A DNA stretch of 64,000 nt from Albugo candida (lineage: Eukaryota; Oomycota; Peronosporomycetes; Albuginales). Shown piece after piece: positions 35,401-45,207 of the stretch. The notes under the pieces are model-generated. The model made no database searches. It was not told the origin of the DNA and worked only from the letters and a program-made list of their open reading frames with translations. Within the stretch, counting starts at the first letter, position 1; each line of letters begins with the position of its first letter. A program made the translations under genes and the position numbers. The stretch is taken from the NCBI GenBank assembly GCA_040437565.1, contig JBDOQK010000036.1, positions 1-64,000 of the forward strand. The letters run 5' to 3'.

Positions 35401-37985
35401 GAGATCGCTTACATCTTTCGTGGGAGATAGTTTGCAAACTCCTGCAGCATCTCTTGTGTCACTAGGCCTTTTGTTGCAGGAGCAATCAAAATCACAACTT
35501 GTCCAATATGTGTGGCTTGAAGGCGGATATTCGACTCCCGAAGGATGTGATCGATGGTGATGGGGTCAATTAGGCCATGTTTGGGCTTTAGCGCTCTCCA
35601 AGCAATACCGATATCGATTTTTCCGTTCTTTACATGCTTTCTGCTTTGCTTTTCTATTACCCAAGATCGGAACACCTCGGCGGCATCAGAAATGCGATTA
35701 GCTACTCGACAAGATTCATCGCAAAGTCCCGTTACGTAGCGAAGAAAATCGCTGTAATCCACAATTCCGTCTTTGTTGACGTCCAGCCGCATAATTACTT
35801 GACTCAGTTCCGAGTTTGTGAAATTTGAATACTGAAAGGCAAACAATCGCTCAAAATCAGTTCGGCTCAGCTTTCCATCTCCCAAAGCATTGTGCGACTG
35901 GAATATGAGACGGTAGTTGGGACCATTACTACCTGCATGCGCAGTCAAATTTCGCTGAAACATCGTCAACACGTCATCGCTAGAGATCAAAATCCGTCAC
36001 AGAAAGCCACGTGAGAAATAGAAAGATAGGCAGAATGTACATTTCAGTATCTGTGAGTTTTAAAAAGCGTGAAAAATTTTCAAGGGAGAGAAATTTGCTG
36101 TCCGTCGGATTCATTCGTTCCCAAAGATGCTGCAAATCCTTTAGCGCAACTGATATTGTCAGTCTCATGAAGCGGATTACACCGATACGCTCACCTTTTT
36201 ATTTATTTTAACACCGAGAGACTCCATTCCTTGAACGAGTTGAGGTCGAGTCAGTTTCTGCACGTTCTTATTCACAAAAGTCTGAAACAATCGCGCGAAA
36301 TTCAAGGCTGTGTCCTGATCTCGAGGACAATTTCTTCGCAGTGTTTTGCGAACATGTACTTCCAATTCATCCAAATGGGAAAGAAATTTCCAGCTATCAT
36401 GAAACAAAGACAGGGAATATTCGCTGTCCAAGGACGTTTCTGAGGAGAGAACGTCTTGTGTCCATGAGTGGGGTTCAATAATATCAATGTTTCGCAGAGA
36501 AGAACCAAGCTTGTGACGGCGTCGGACCCATAGAAAAATGCCAGATTTGGATGAATTTGTATTCAAATTCCCAGGAATGAGTTTAAAGCCTCTAAACATT
36601 GGCAGCCAAAGCCTTGCATCGGCCTGATCGTTCAAATCGCCAACTGTGACACACATGTCAATCAGCTCGCTAGAGTTTGGCATATTCGGTACGGTGTGAC
36701 TTATCCAAATGAACAAATGCTTGGAAAAGAGTCCACCAGCACCGATATCCTGTAAAAGACAAGTGTATCCTTTTGCTACCAATTGGGTATCTCTGGATGT
36801 ATTGGCGTAACGAATGCGTTCAATTCCCGTCTTTCCTTCCTCTCGCGAAGCCGATTTGAACCATAAAAACATGTTATTGCCTCCAGATGCTTTGTCTGAA
36901 ATACCGGGTAATAGCTGAGCGAAACCATCTCGTTGAAACCCAATCTCATCACTTTCAGTCGCAGATATTCTGATGTCCACAATTGCGTCCTCTTTCGGAG
37001 GATAAATCAGATTCTGAACGTTCTGTTCGCTTTGTAGCAGATATTCGAAATCATTAATCCTCACAAATCCGTCGTGATCCGAGTCCATCAAAGTAAGCAG
37101 GTATGACGTTTCCTATATACAATGAAAGAATCATTAGCAAATAAAAGAAAACAATCTTGTATGAAATACTCCAGTGGTCAAAATCACATCCAATTCCCGG
37201 GCGATAGCTGCATGCAGTAATTCCGGTGAAACGTAATTTGCTTCTGTTGACACCATACGTTCGAAATACTCCTTCGTTTCAACTTCACTGAGCTTGAGAT
37301 GCTTCAAATGTTTTCGGTACTTGTACAAAAGCAAGCGACTACATACTGCCCAGTGTCACAAACATCGGTTGCATTCTTAGTGATATTAATGCGCTTACAG
37401 CTGACTTCGGTCCAAAAGGCAAAATTCCAGGAGCTCTTGATGAGTAATCAAACTGCATGTATCCCGCTCAATTCGATGGAACAAAGCATCGATCTGATCA
37501 CTCGCTATAGCTACAGCGAAGGCTGGATCACTCATGATCATCTTACGAAATTCATGTATGTCAAGGCTTATGCTATTTCTCAGTGCCTCCGACGTAATTA
37601 GAGCATCACCCAGTTCTCTCTCGCACCCGAACGTTTGGATCAGCTCTTTTAGGAAATAATAAATACCGTTTTCTCCACGTATACTCGCTGCTCTTTCACG
37701 AAATGCCTGACGGGCCCGGTGACCAAGAAGGTCATCAGAGTGTTTGCATAGCATGTACGTTCCTTCTTTGACTCCATCAAGTGTCAGATTCTTCACGAAT
37801 GGATCATCGCCTGTGTCATTTGATGAAGCTTTTTCACCGTCGTGGGCCACCAATTTCGACTTGTTGATAATCGATCCATATCTTCTTTGTAACGTTTCAT
37901 CTGAGAACAAGACGGAAGAAGTAGTTCGCTTTACTTTGTCGCGTTTGCTCATACTATGCCGATTTATGTTCTGTTCATGATGCAA
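29424..37985 (-). CDS. Giant multi-EF-hand protein with MABP-like and RanBP2-type zinc-finger regions
   Basis: Exons 37399-37985, 37170-37338, 36195-37112, 36041-36129, 35413-35979 and a long last exon from 35346. The last exon is interrupted by two gaps with duplicated flanks. Collapsing these (34048-35346, 30769-32845, 29424-29885) gives one frame and about 2055 aa. Seen: at least nine EF-hand loops, among them DSDHDGFVRINDF (about residue 262), DVNKDGIVDYSDF, DLNADGGIDFDEF, DADRNGTISRKEF and DVNGDGEVGIDEF. At about 290-455 there are beta-prism-like repeats (MFLWFKSA, GYTCLLQD, LFIWISH, GFKLIPGNLN, IFLWVRRR) typical of MABP domains. The last about 60 residues hold two C-x2-C-x10-C-x2-C fingers, the first starting WACHVC. 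Probably a calcium-responsive scaffold; similarity to EFCAB6-like proteins is inference. The alternative start MSKRDK is at 37952. Confidence 0.88.
29886..30668. repeat. Assembly overlap A, left copy
   Basis: 783 bp that recur, apparently without change, at 30769-31551 on the other side of a 100-N gap. It ends exactly at the gap, as an unmerged contig overlap would. Confidence 0.95.
30669..30768. other. Assembly gap (100 N)
   Basis: Exactly 100 N inside the last exon of the EF-hand gene. Flanked by overlap A. Confidence 0.99.
30769..31551. repeat. Assembly overlap A, right copy
   Basis: Partner of 29886-30668 (offset 883). It begins exactly at the gap edge and then continues into unique EF-hand gene sequence. 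Confidence 0.95.
32846..33947. repeat. Assembly overlap B, left copy
   Basis: 1102 bp that recur, apparently without change, at 34048-35149. The block ends at the gap edge within the EF-hand gene. Confidence 0.95.
33948..34047. other. Assembly gap (100 N)
   Basis: Exactly 100 N inside the last exon of the EF-hand gene. Flanked by overlap B. Confidence 0.99.
34048..35149. repeat. Assembly overlap B, right copy
   Basis: Partner of 32846-33947 (offset 1202, not a multiple of 3). Read literally, the duplication would break the EF-hand frame; collapsed, the frame is continuous. Confidence 0.95.
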
Positions 37986-38063
37986 TCCTGAAACGACACG
38001 AAAGCTGTTACGTCATCGATTTGTTAGCAGTTAGCAAACACTGCTTTTGAGCGCTTAACGGAA
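37986..38063. promoter_or_regulatory. Short divergent promoter with a CRE-like site
   Basis: Only 78 bp separate the start codons of the EF-hand gene (minus) and the SLC44-type gene (plus), so both probably share a bidirectional core promoter. It contains TTACGTCA at 38008-38015, a close match to the bZIP/ATF-type site TGACGTAA read on the other strand. No TATA box is evident. The function is inference. Confidence 0.4.
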
Positions 38064-39815
38064 ATGGAACTGGAATGTGCAGATTCTCAAGCGCTACTAC
38101 TCGCTGCGCACAGCTTTGATGACAGAGTGAATTCGAAAACTAGTGGAACCACGAATCATCAACCTAATAGCACAATGAATTCTCCTGATTCTACATCGTC
38201 TTTTAAAAATGCCTCAAAAGTGGATACTTCTCTCCAGCGTCACCATCACGACAACCTGTTTACGTATTTGCTTGGTATAAATATTGCTGTAGTAATTTTT
38301 CTGGCGGTAACAAGACTTGGAATTAGATCCCTACTCATTCATTACCACTTTCTTTATTTGTAGCTTGCATTTGGCCTACCAAATGTGTCAAATTTGTATT
38401 TTACGATTCATCCGAGCGCTTCATCTCATGGAATCAAGTTATTTAGTATCGTTATCCTTACTTCCGTCCTCGCCACTTTTCTATCATTTCTTTGGATGGA
38501 GGTTTTGCAACGTCACGCGTTGCATGTACTTTCAGCAACAGTTCGGGTGAGTATTCTTGTCTGCCTTGCGCTCGGAACTATCAGCTTCTTCGATGCCGGA
38601 GTTGGCGGACGAGCGATTGGTTTTTTCAACATATTTTCTGCATTCTTCTTGTTTCTATACTATATGAGCTCTCGTCCTTCTATGGCTTTTGCATCATCAA
38701 ATTTACGTCTCGGAGTACAAATACTGCAAAAATTCCCGCAGGTGTTTTATTTCACGGGAAAAGTGGTTCTTGTACAAGGGATTTGGACAGTCATATGGCT
38801 TGGCGGCGTTCTTGGGATTCTTTCCATGTTGACTTATCGGCTACATGATGCCAACGGTTATGGATATGCAGCGATCTTTTTTCTTTTACTGAGGTATCTG
38901 TCCCTTTTTGTACAATCTGACAATCTCATATAGTCTCTATTGATTTGAAGCTATTATTGGGCTGCACAAGTATGCAAAAATGTAGTACATTGTGTTGTGG
39001 CAGGAACGGTTGGCGAGTGGTGGTATGGATCAAGCAATTCAGAAAGTGTATCACGAGCCAAAGTGCGCACATTGTCGACTTCATTCGGCTCAGTATGTCT
39101 TGGTTCCCTCATCGTTGCAGTTTTGAGTACAATTCGTACTTTTTTCGATCTGTTCCCACGACGTGGAGGAAGACAAAGTGCCAATGCTTGTTTGGATTGG
39201 ATTATTACCGTTGTGATGCATCATGCTCAGTATTTCAACAAATTTGCATTCTGCCATGTTGCGATGTATGGAAGCAGTTTAGGAAAGGCTGGAACAGATA
39301 CCTTTGCATTACTTCGAAACCGTGGATGGACCGCGCTTGTGAACGACAGCTTGATTTCTAACGTGCTTTCAGTTGGTTGTTTGTTGGTCGGGCTCTTGTC
39401 AGGAGGTATCGGCGCTTCCTGGCTGTATTTGACTTTGAACTGTACCGAAACAGAAGCCGCTTTGCATCCAGAAGAGTGCGGTAAGTAACATACTCGCTAC
39501 TAATTCTACGTATTTATGTCTGCATGCAACAGAGACTTTTAGCGTTGTGATTTTGAGCTTTGTGATTTGCAGCACAACGGCATTTGCGATTTCCTCCACT
39601 ATTTCCTCTGTGTTGGAAAGCGTCGTTATAACAGTTTTCATCTGCTTTGCTGAGGTACGACACGATACAATGCCAAAGTTTGAGTTTGATTGTCTTAACT
39701 TATATGCTTATACAAGGATCCCGCTGTGTTTGAACGATACCACCCACGAGAGCACTTGGAGCTTGTGACGGCCTGGTCAACATATAAGCCCGATTTATTT
39801 TTACAGAGTGTGTGA
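38064..39815 (+). CDS. Choline-transporter-like (SLC44/CTL, Pns1-type) membrane protein
   Basis: Exons 38064-38306, 38364-38893, 38951-39480, 39533-39654, 39717-39815; all GT-AG, 507 aa. CTL proteins are polytopic plasma-membrane or mitochondrial carriers linked to choline or ethanolamine uptake. Seen: a hydrophilic N-terminal tail of about 70 residues, multiple hydrophobic helices, and the family core SYYWAAQVCKNVVHCVVAG, then HHAQYFNKFAFCHVAMYG followed by TDTFALLRNRGWTALVND. The intron after exon 2 uses the second AG (38950); the nearer AG would place a stop in frame. It shares a 78-bp divergent promoter with the giant EF-hand gene. Confidence 0.92.
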
Positions 39816-40288
39816 TTTATATACGCATTTCCTTTCATACTTTCGTTGCAATCAGCGCTGATGCATTTCGCACAACTAATGCAATGGTAGCCTGATAAAA
39901 CTTCAAACCTTTCATTGAGCTGGCTAAGAGTATTGGCCGCTAACGGAGCTCTTCATCCGTGCGTCTAATCTTGCAGGCTTCCATCATGTTCTAAAGTACT
40001 CTGTACTCCTTAATAGAACGCTCAGGCTATTGAACAAATGTGAAACCTAACTTGATCCGGCTGCTTTCGTTCTCAAATTAGGTTGCACGAATGTCGCATA
40101 AAGTATATCCCTAAAGAAAGGCAAAAAAGCGGCAGTGAGAGAATTGGCAGAACAAAGGTATGGTTGTGGTGATAATGATCATTCGCATTTTGTAGAGTAG
40201 GCCAACGCTGTAATCTTACAAGTAGCTTCTTACTTGTATCGCAAGTCTGACATTTTTCCATTCTTTTCACGCAGAGAAATCGACGAAA
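39816..40288. other. Intergenic region before the Arf-like GTPase gene
   Basis: About 470 bp, presumably 3' UTR of the SLC44-type gene and promoter of the GTPase gene. No motif or gene was recognised in it. Confidence 0.6.
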
Positions 40289-41015
40289 ATGGGAGCAATT
40301 TTACAGAAGATGTTACAAACCTTTTATACGAAAAAGATCGAGGTCGTGCTCGTTGGTCTCGAAAACAGGTCAAACAGCTCTCATATAATCCCACTTCTTT
40401 CTGATGTGCTGACAGAAATTCATTTCAGCGGAAAAACTACACTTCTTAATGTGATGGCGATGGGACATCCAGTAGAAACATGTCCGACAATCGGACTGAA
40501 TGTAAAACTAGTAAAAAAAAGCGGTGTGCAAATGAAATGTTGGGATATTGGGGGTCAAGCACAATACAGAACAGAATGGGGAAGATACACAAGAGGCTGT
40601 GACGTCATCATCTATGTTGTGGATGCGAACGCCGTAAGTTCAAAGTGAATATTATCTATCAGTATTGATAGTAACTTTTTGCTTCATTTAGTTTGATCAG
40701 ATATCTTTGGCGAGGAAAGAACTACACCGCCTGCTAGAAGACCGGTTCGTCGTACATTTTTGCATCTCATGAGTTTGCTTCCGTTACAATTTCTTGTGTT
40801 GTATGGTTCGCAGTGAGCTGGCGACAACACCATTGCTAGTTTTGGCAAACAAGATTGACTTGGAACCACACATATGCGAACCCGAGCTTATTCGCGAGCT
40901 GAATTTGGATTACGTTGTAGACAATCCGTGGCTCATGATTCCGTGTTCTGCGTTGCGGCTTGTCAATATCGATCAAGTCATTCAGTGGTTGATGAAACAG
41001 TCCGGAAAAGGATAG
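40289..41015 (+). CDS. Arf-family small GTPase, Arl8-like
   Basis: Exons 40289-40368, 40429-40633, 40692-40744, 40814-41015; 179 aa, in phase. Arf-like GTPases cycle between GDP and GTP forms to recruit effectors to membranes; Arl8 acts on lysosomes and late endosomes. Seen: VVLVGLENSGKTTLLNVMA (P-loop, split by intron 1), TCPTIGLNVK (switch I Thr), WDIGGQAQYRTEWGRYTRG (switch II; the WDIGGQ and WxRY pattern is Arl8-like), VLANKIDL (NKxD) and IPCSALR. The N-terminus lacks a Gly2 followed by Ser/Thr-rich myristoylation context but begins MGAILQKMLQTF, an amphipathic helix. Assignment to Arl8 rather than Arl2/3 rests on pattern memory only. Confidence 0.92.
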
Positions 41016-41455
41016 AGAGGGTTTTTGTTACATGTCTCTTCGGAATGTTTTCTCAATGCAGCACTTTGCCCGTGTCCTCTGATTGCTCGCTCGGACCTTT
41101 TTCTTCGCCACTAATTCGAGTCAAGGCAGTATCTCCTCATGCACACGACTATCATTGTTAATCACTGCACTGCTTAATGTACAGATGTCACGATTGCAAT
41201 CTAAGCTTTGAAGACGTGTTCATATTGCTCAAACATAGAGCTTATCTGTCAAAGAAGAGCTGAGCATTTGCAATTCGCATTCCTGCTTCGTCTGCGTCAA
41301 AATGCAGAGATAGTGAAGGGCCGAAATCGTGGCTACGTGCATGTGCGCCTACTGTTACAGATGTGCATCTTTCATTCCCACGACATTGCCAGCCGTCTGG
41401 AGTGGTAGAGCACGGTACATACCAGTATCGCCCGATAGCCGCAAATTCAAAATAA
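41016..41455. other. Intergenic region before fumarase
   Basis: About 440 bp between two plus-strand genes. Short frames in both directions appear to be chance; no known motif seen. Confidence 0.6.
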
Positions 41456-43095
41456 ATGTTACACCGACGAGTCTCAAGTAGAGCATTCCACCAAACGATT
41501 TGCTTTAATAAATCCATCACACGTTCGATGAGCGCTTATCGCAGCGAATCCGACTCTATTGGGACAATCCAAGTCGATGCAAGCAAGTATTGGGGAGCAC
41601 AAACTCAGCGAGGCATTCAAAACTTTCCAATTGGAGGGGAACGCGAACGAATGCCGCTTCCCGTCATAAAGGGTACACTATCACGAAATACAACGAGAAA
41701 TAGCAAAGCAACTCACTGTTTGTTTTAGCTTTTGGAGTGATAAAAAAATGTACCGCGAAATACAACATGTCTAAAGGTAAATTGGATCAATCGATCGGGA
41801 ATTCAATCATCAGAGCTGCCGATGATGTGATTAATGGAAAACTAAATGAGCAATTCCCTCTGGTGACTCAAATGCGTCTTATTTTATATACCCGCATGCT
41901 AATGTGACGCAAATTAGGTGGTCTTCCAAACAGGCTCAGGCACACAAACGAATATGAATGTGAATGAAGTCATCTCCAATCGTGCCATTGAATATTGCGG
42001 TGGAGAAATGGGAAGCAAAGTTCCCGTTCATCCTAATGATCATGTCAATATGGGCCAATCGTCGAATGATTCTTTCCCGGCGGCGATGCACGTCGCTGCC
42101 GTCCAGGAAATCCACCGGATTCTGCTGCCAGGACTGAGAAAGTTACATGATGCTCTGGACAATAAAGTGAAAGAGTTTCAGGATATCATCAAAATCGGAC
42201 GCACACACACGCAAGATGCAACGCCGATGACATTGGGTCAGGAGTTCTCTGGGTATCGTGAGGTAAGTTGTTATCAGATGATGTGTTGAAGTGGTGTTAA
42301 TGTCGATACTGCGCTCCACAGCAAATTGCATTGAGCATTCAACGAGCTGAAGCTTCACTGACAAACTTGTACAAGCTTGCGCTCGGTGGAACTGCTGTCG
42401 GCACAGGGCTTAATACCTCAAAAGGATACGATGTCGAAATCGCCAAATATATCGCCGAAGAAACAGAATTACCTTTTATCACAGCACCCAATAAATTTGA
42501 AGCGCTTGCAGCACATGATGCGGTCGTTGAAGCGAGCGGGGCAATGAACACGATCGCATGCTCACTTATGAAGATAGCGAATGATATCCGTTTTCTCGGA
42601 TCGGGACCGCGAAGTGGCTTGGGTGAGCTCACCCTTCCAGCAAATGAGCCTGGCTCCTCCATTATGCCCGGCAAAGTGAATCCAACGCAATGTGAAGCCA
42701 TCACAATGGTGTGTGCACAGGTCATGGGTAATCATGTAGCCGTCACCGTCGGTGGGTCAAATGGCCATTTTGAATTGAATGTGTTCAAACCAGTAATGAT
42801 AAGCAATCTTCTTTCATCCATTCGATTGATCGGTGATAGCGCAATTGCCTTTACGGATAATTGTGTCACCGGCATCATTGCGAATAAGGATACTATTGAT
42901 CGATTGATGAAGAATTCCTTGATGCTGGTCACTGCATTGAATCCTCACATTGGGTACGACAATTCTTCCAAGGTCGCAAAGAAAGCTCATCAAGATGGAA
43001 CCACGTTGAAGGAAGCAGCCATTGAGCTGGGATTCCTAACCGGCGAAGAATTTGACCGTTTGGTGCGTCCTCAAGACATGATTGGACCCAAATGA
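41456..43095 (+). CDS. Fumarate hydratase, class II
   Basis: Exons 41456-41672, 41729-41862, 41918-42262, 42322-43095; 489 aa. Converts fumarate to malate in the TCA cycle and, in the cytosol, in amino-acid and nucleotide metabolism. Seen: [48 protein letters not shown], the [19 protein letters not shown] active-site segment, and the family signature [11 protein letters not shown]. The usual class II length is about 460-510 aa. The first 24 residues ([20 protein letters not shown] onward) look like a mitochondrial presequence. A second in-frame ATG (41528, [10 protein letters not shown]) sits just before the conserved region and could give a cytosolic form. Confidence 0.97.
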
Positions 43096-43446
43096 GTGCG
43101 ATAATATGAAAGATGATGAAACTATAGCTTTCGAGGTTATATTTGTTGTGCATCGGGAACATCATACTTTTCTTCTTTTTGAATGCTCTTCTGATTCTGT
43201 AAGGAATATACCGCTGCCTGGAAGGGAAGATACAGAGAGCTCTACATAGATGTACACACGTNNNNNNNNNNNNNNNNNNNNNNNNNNNNNNNNNNNNNNN
43301 NNNNNNNNNNNNNNNNNNNNNNNNNNNNNNNNNNNNNNNNNNNNNNNNNNNNNNNNNNNNNAAAACTAGTTGTCGAAGGTATTCGCTCTTGATGAGATAT
43401 AAGATTATGTAAAAGCAAGAAATCGAAGACTTTTGGAGACAGCGTC
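43096..43446. other. Intergenic region with gap
   Basis: Contains a 100-N gap (43262-43361). Right of it, 85 bp precede the next start codon and may contain exon fragments of that gene (a short frame reading KLVVEGIRS). Confidence 0.5.
43262..43361. other. Assembly gap (100 N)
   Basis: Exactly 100 N without flanking duplication. It may hide the 5' exons of the next gene. Confidence 0.99.
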
Positions 43447-45069
43447 ATGTGGATGCAGAAATCATTGGAAGGTATGAGTATCGCTTCTCCTGGAAGTCGT
43501 TTACACTCGCGCAACAACCAACCAGTATCTACATCAATGTCTCAATCGAATGGAAGCAGTCTGCAAGGGTATGGAGACCGTCCGTATGTCGTGGATCAAG
43601 ACAATGGCACATGGAAGTCGAAACTAATTGAAAGCGGCCAGTGGCTTGGTGAGAAAGTGATCGAGTATGGAGGCAGAATTGTTCGTGGAAACTCTCACAG
43701 CTCAATTCCCAATCAATTGGCACAGCAACAGCCTCGGAATGATGGTCGTGCTAATTGGATGGCTGACATCCGCAATTCGTCTTCGTCATACGTGGCGTCC
43801 TCTGTCGAAGGCGGGTGTATGGCGTATCAGAATGAATTTAAAACGACGCGACCATCGGCGTATTCGGACTCGATGGCATTCGGAAATACTCCCACGTCAA
43901 TGGCTGATACGCAATCGCCAGATTTTCACAGTGAGTTACGAAAGGGTAAAGTGAAAAGCAAGTCGAAGCGGAATAGACAGAAAGAGAAGAAAGATAAGAC
44001 AAAGAACAGGAAGAAAAAAGCTGACGATGGATTTGACTCAGCGTCGTATTCGGAATCAGATAAATCGATGCCTGATTCCAAGTCCTCGTTTTATTCAGAC
44101 TCGTGTTCCGAAAGCGACTCGAAAAGCTCAAGAGTTAGGTCGAGAAAAGCTGTCGACAAAACGAAAACAGCGCATGTGAATAGACATACGCAAAAAGTTA
44201 CAAAGAGTAAGAAGTATCCCAAAAGCTCGGCCTCTGTCAGCACTACAAATATGAATGCCGGCTCTATCGATTTTCACGAGAAGAAATCAAGAAATCTTCG
44301 TACAAAAAAGCGAGAGAAAAAGTCTATTAGCGCGCGTAAGGATCACAACAAGTCATTAAGTGATTCAACGCCTAGCGAGAAAGTCGTTACGAGTACGAAG
44401 AAAAGCATTAGACGGAAACACAAAACTCAGCAAAGTGTCCAAGTTGTCGATTTGCTTGGCGTTGAAGAACTGGTGATTGATGGTCCTAACGTGACTCGCA
44501 CTATAGCAAGTCAAAGCGTGGCACCTCTCAGCGACATATTCAGTCCGCAAGAACCCGAGTCTGTGGTATTGGAAAGCCTTAACGACTTGCATTTTCCCGC
44601 AAAGGCCGAAAAGCATACCGAATCGGCTGTACTTTCAGGAACGACAACACGTACCAGCACAGCAGCTTCCAATATGGTACTTCCGGCAAGTGCAGATACG
44701 GTGAAGAATGTGGACACCCCAACTTGCAGCATATTGCCCGAGAATAATCTGGTCAACTTGGATGCATTGGTGGCTGATAAAAGGAGTGATAGCGAGCATG
44801 GTGCTACTTCAAAGAAAAGTCTGAACGATTTGAGAAGAGAGCATCAGCAAGAACGGCCGATCTCATCGATGAACGCCATGTCGAATCCAACCGACCCAAG
44901 GAATATTTCTTATGTGATGGTGCCCGTGTCAATGTCCATGCCGTTCGCATCCGTGCAGCAAGCTCCGCAACAACTGCACTCGCAAAGTCCTCAGCATGTC
45001 CCAGTTTTCGATCAGCATCGCTATCATTCACACATTTCAACCTCTCACGAAGAACAACGGCGATTGTGA
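43447..45069 (+). CDS. Basic Ser/Lys-rich disordered protein, possibly the tail of a clathrin-adaptor-like protein
   Basis: A 540-codon open frame. Near residues 55-80 there is an amphipathic segment, WKSKLIESGQWLGEKVIEYG. Residues about 165-330 are Lys/Ser-rich and low complexity (KSKRNRQKEKKDKTKNRKKK). The C-terminal part has short acidic-hydrophobic motifs: VVDLLGVEEL, LSDIFSP and NLVNLDALV, where LVNLD fits the clathrin-box pattern. Epsin- and VHS/ENTH-type adaptors carry such motifs in disordered tails after an N-terminal domain. That domain is absent here, but a gap lies just upstream and the 5' end is unsure (alternative exon joins exist near 43,400-43,560). Function is inference. Confidence 0.6.
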   Translation: MWMQKSLEGMSIASPGSRLHSRNNQPVSTSMSQSNGSSLQGYGDRPYVVDQDNGTWKSKLIESGQWLGEKVIEYGGRIVRGNSHSSIPNQLAQQQPRNDGRANWMADIRNSSSSYVASSVEGGCMAYQNEFKTTRPSAYSDSMAFGNTPTSMADTQSPDFHSELRKGKVKSKSKRNRQKEKKDKTKNRKKKADDGFDSASYSESDKSMPDSKSSFYSDSCSESDSKSSRVRSRKAVDKTKTAHVNRHTQKVTKSKKYPKSSASVSTTNMNAGSIDFHEKKSRNLRTKKREKKSISARKDHNKSLSDSTPSEKVVTSTKKSIRRKHKTQQSVQVVDLLGVEELVIDGPNVTRTIASQSVAPLSDIFSPQEPESVVLESLNDLHFPAKAEKHTESAVLSGTTTRTSTAASNMVLPASADTVKNVDTPTCSILPENNLVNLDALVADKRSDSEHGATSKKSLNDLRREHQQERPISSMNAMSNPTDPRNISYVMVPVSMSMPFASVQQAPQQLHSQSPQHVPVFDQHRYHSHISTSHEEQRRL

Positions 45070-45207
45070 GCATGTGGTCAAATGATAGAATGACAGCAAC
45101 AAATCGATGTTTGGACCATTGTCAATGTACTTGTGATCTTTTTATTGATATTATCAGTCGTCCTTTGACCAAAGCGGCCGTCAAGTCTGAACGATCAATA
45201 ATCACCC
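45070..45207. other. Convergent intergenic spacer
   Basis: 138 bp between the stop codons of the plus-strand Ser/Lys-rich protein gene and the minus-strand kinase gene. The 3' UTRs probably overlap. Confidence 0.6.

Noticed and set aside
38317-38848. Plus-strand alternative frames with hydrophobic stretches
   Set aside because: They are out-of-frame readings of the SLC44-type exon 2; the phased five-exon model explains the region.
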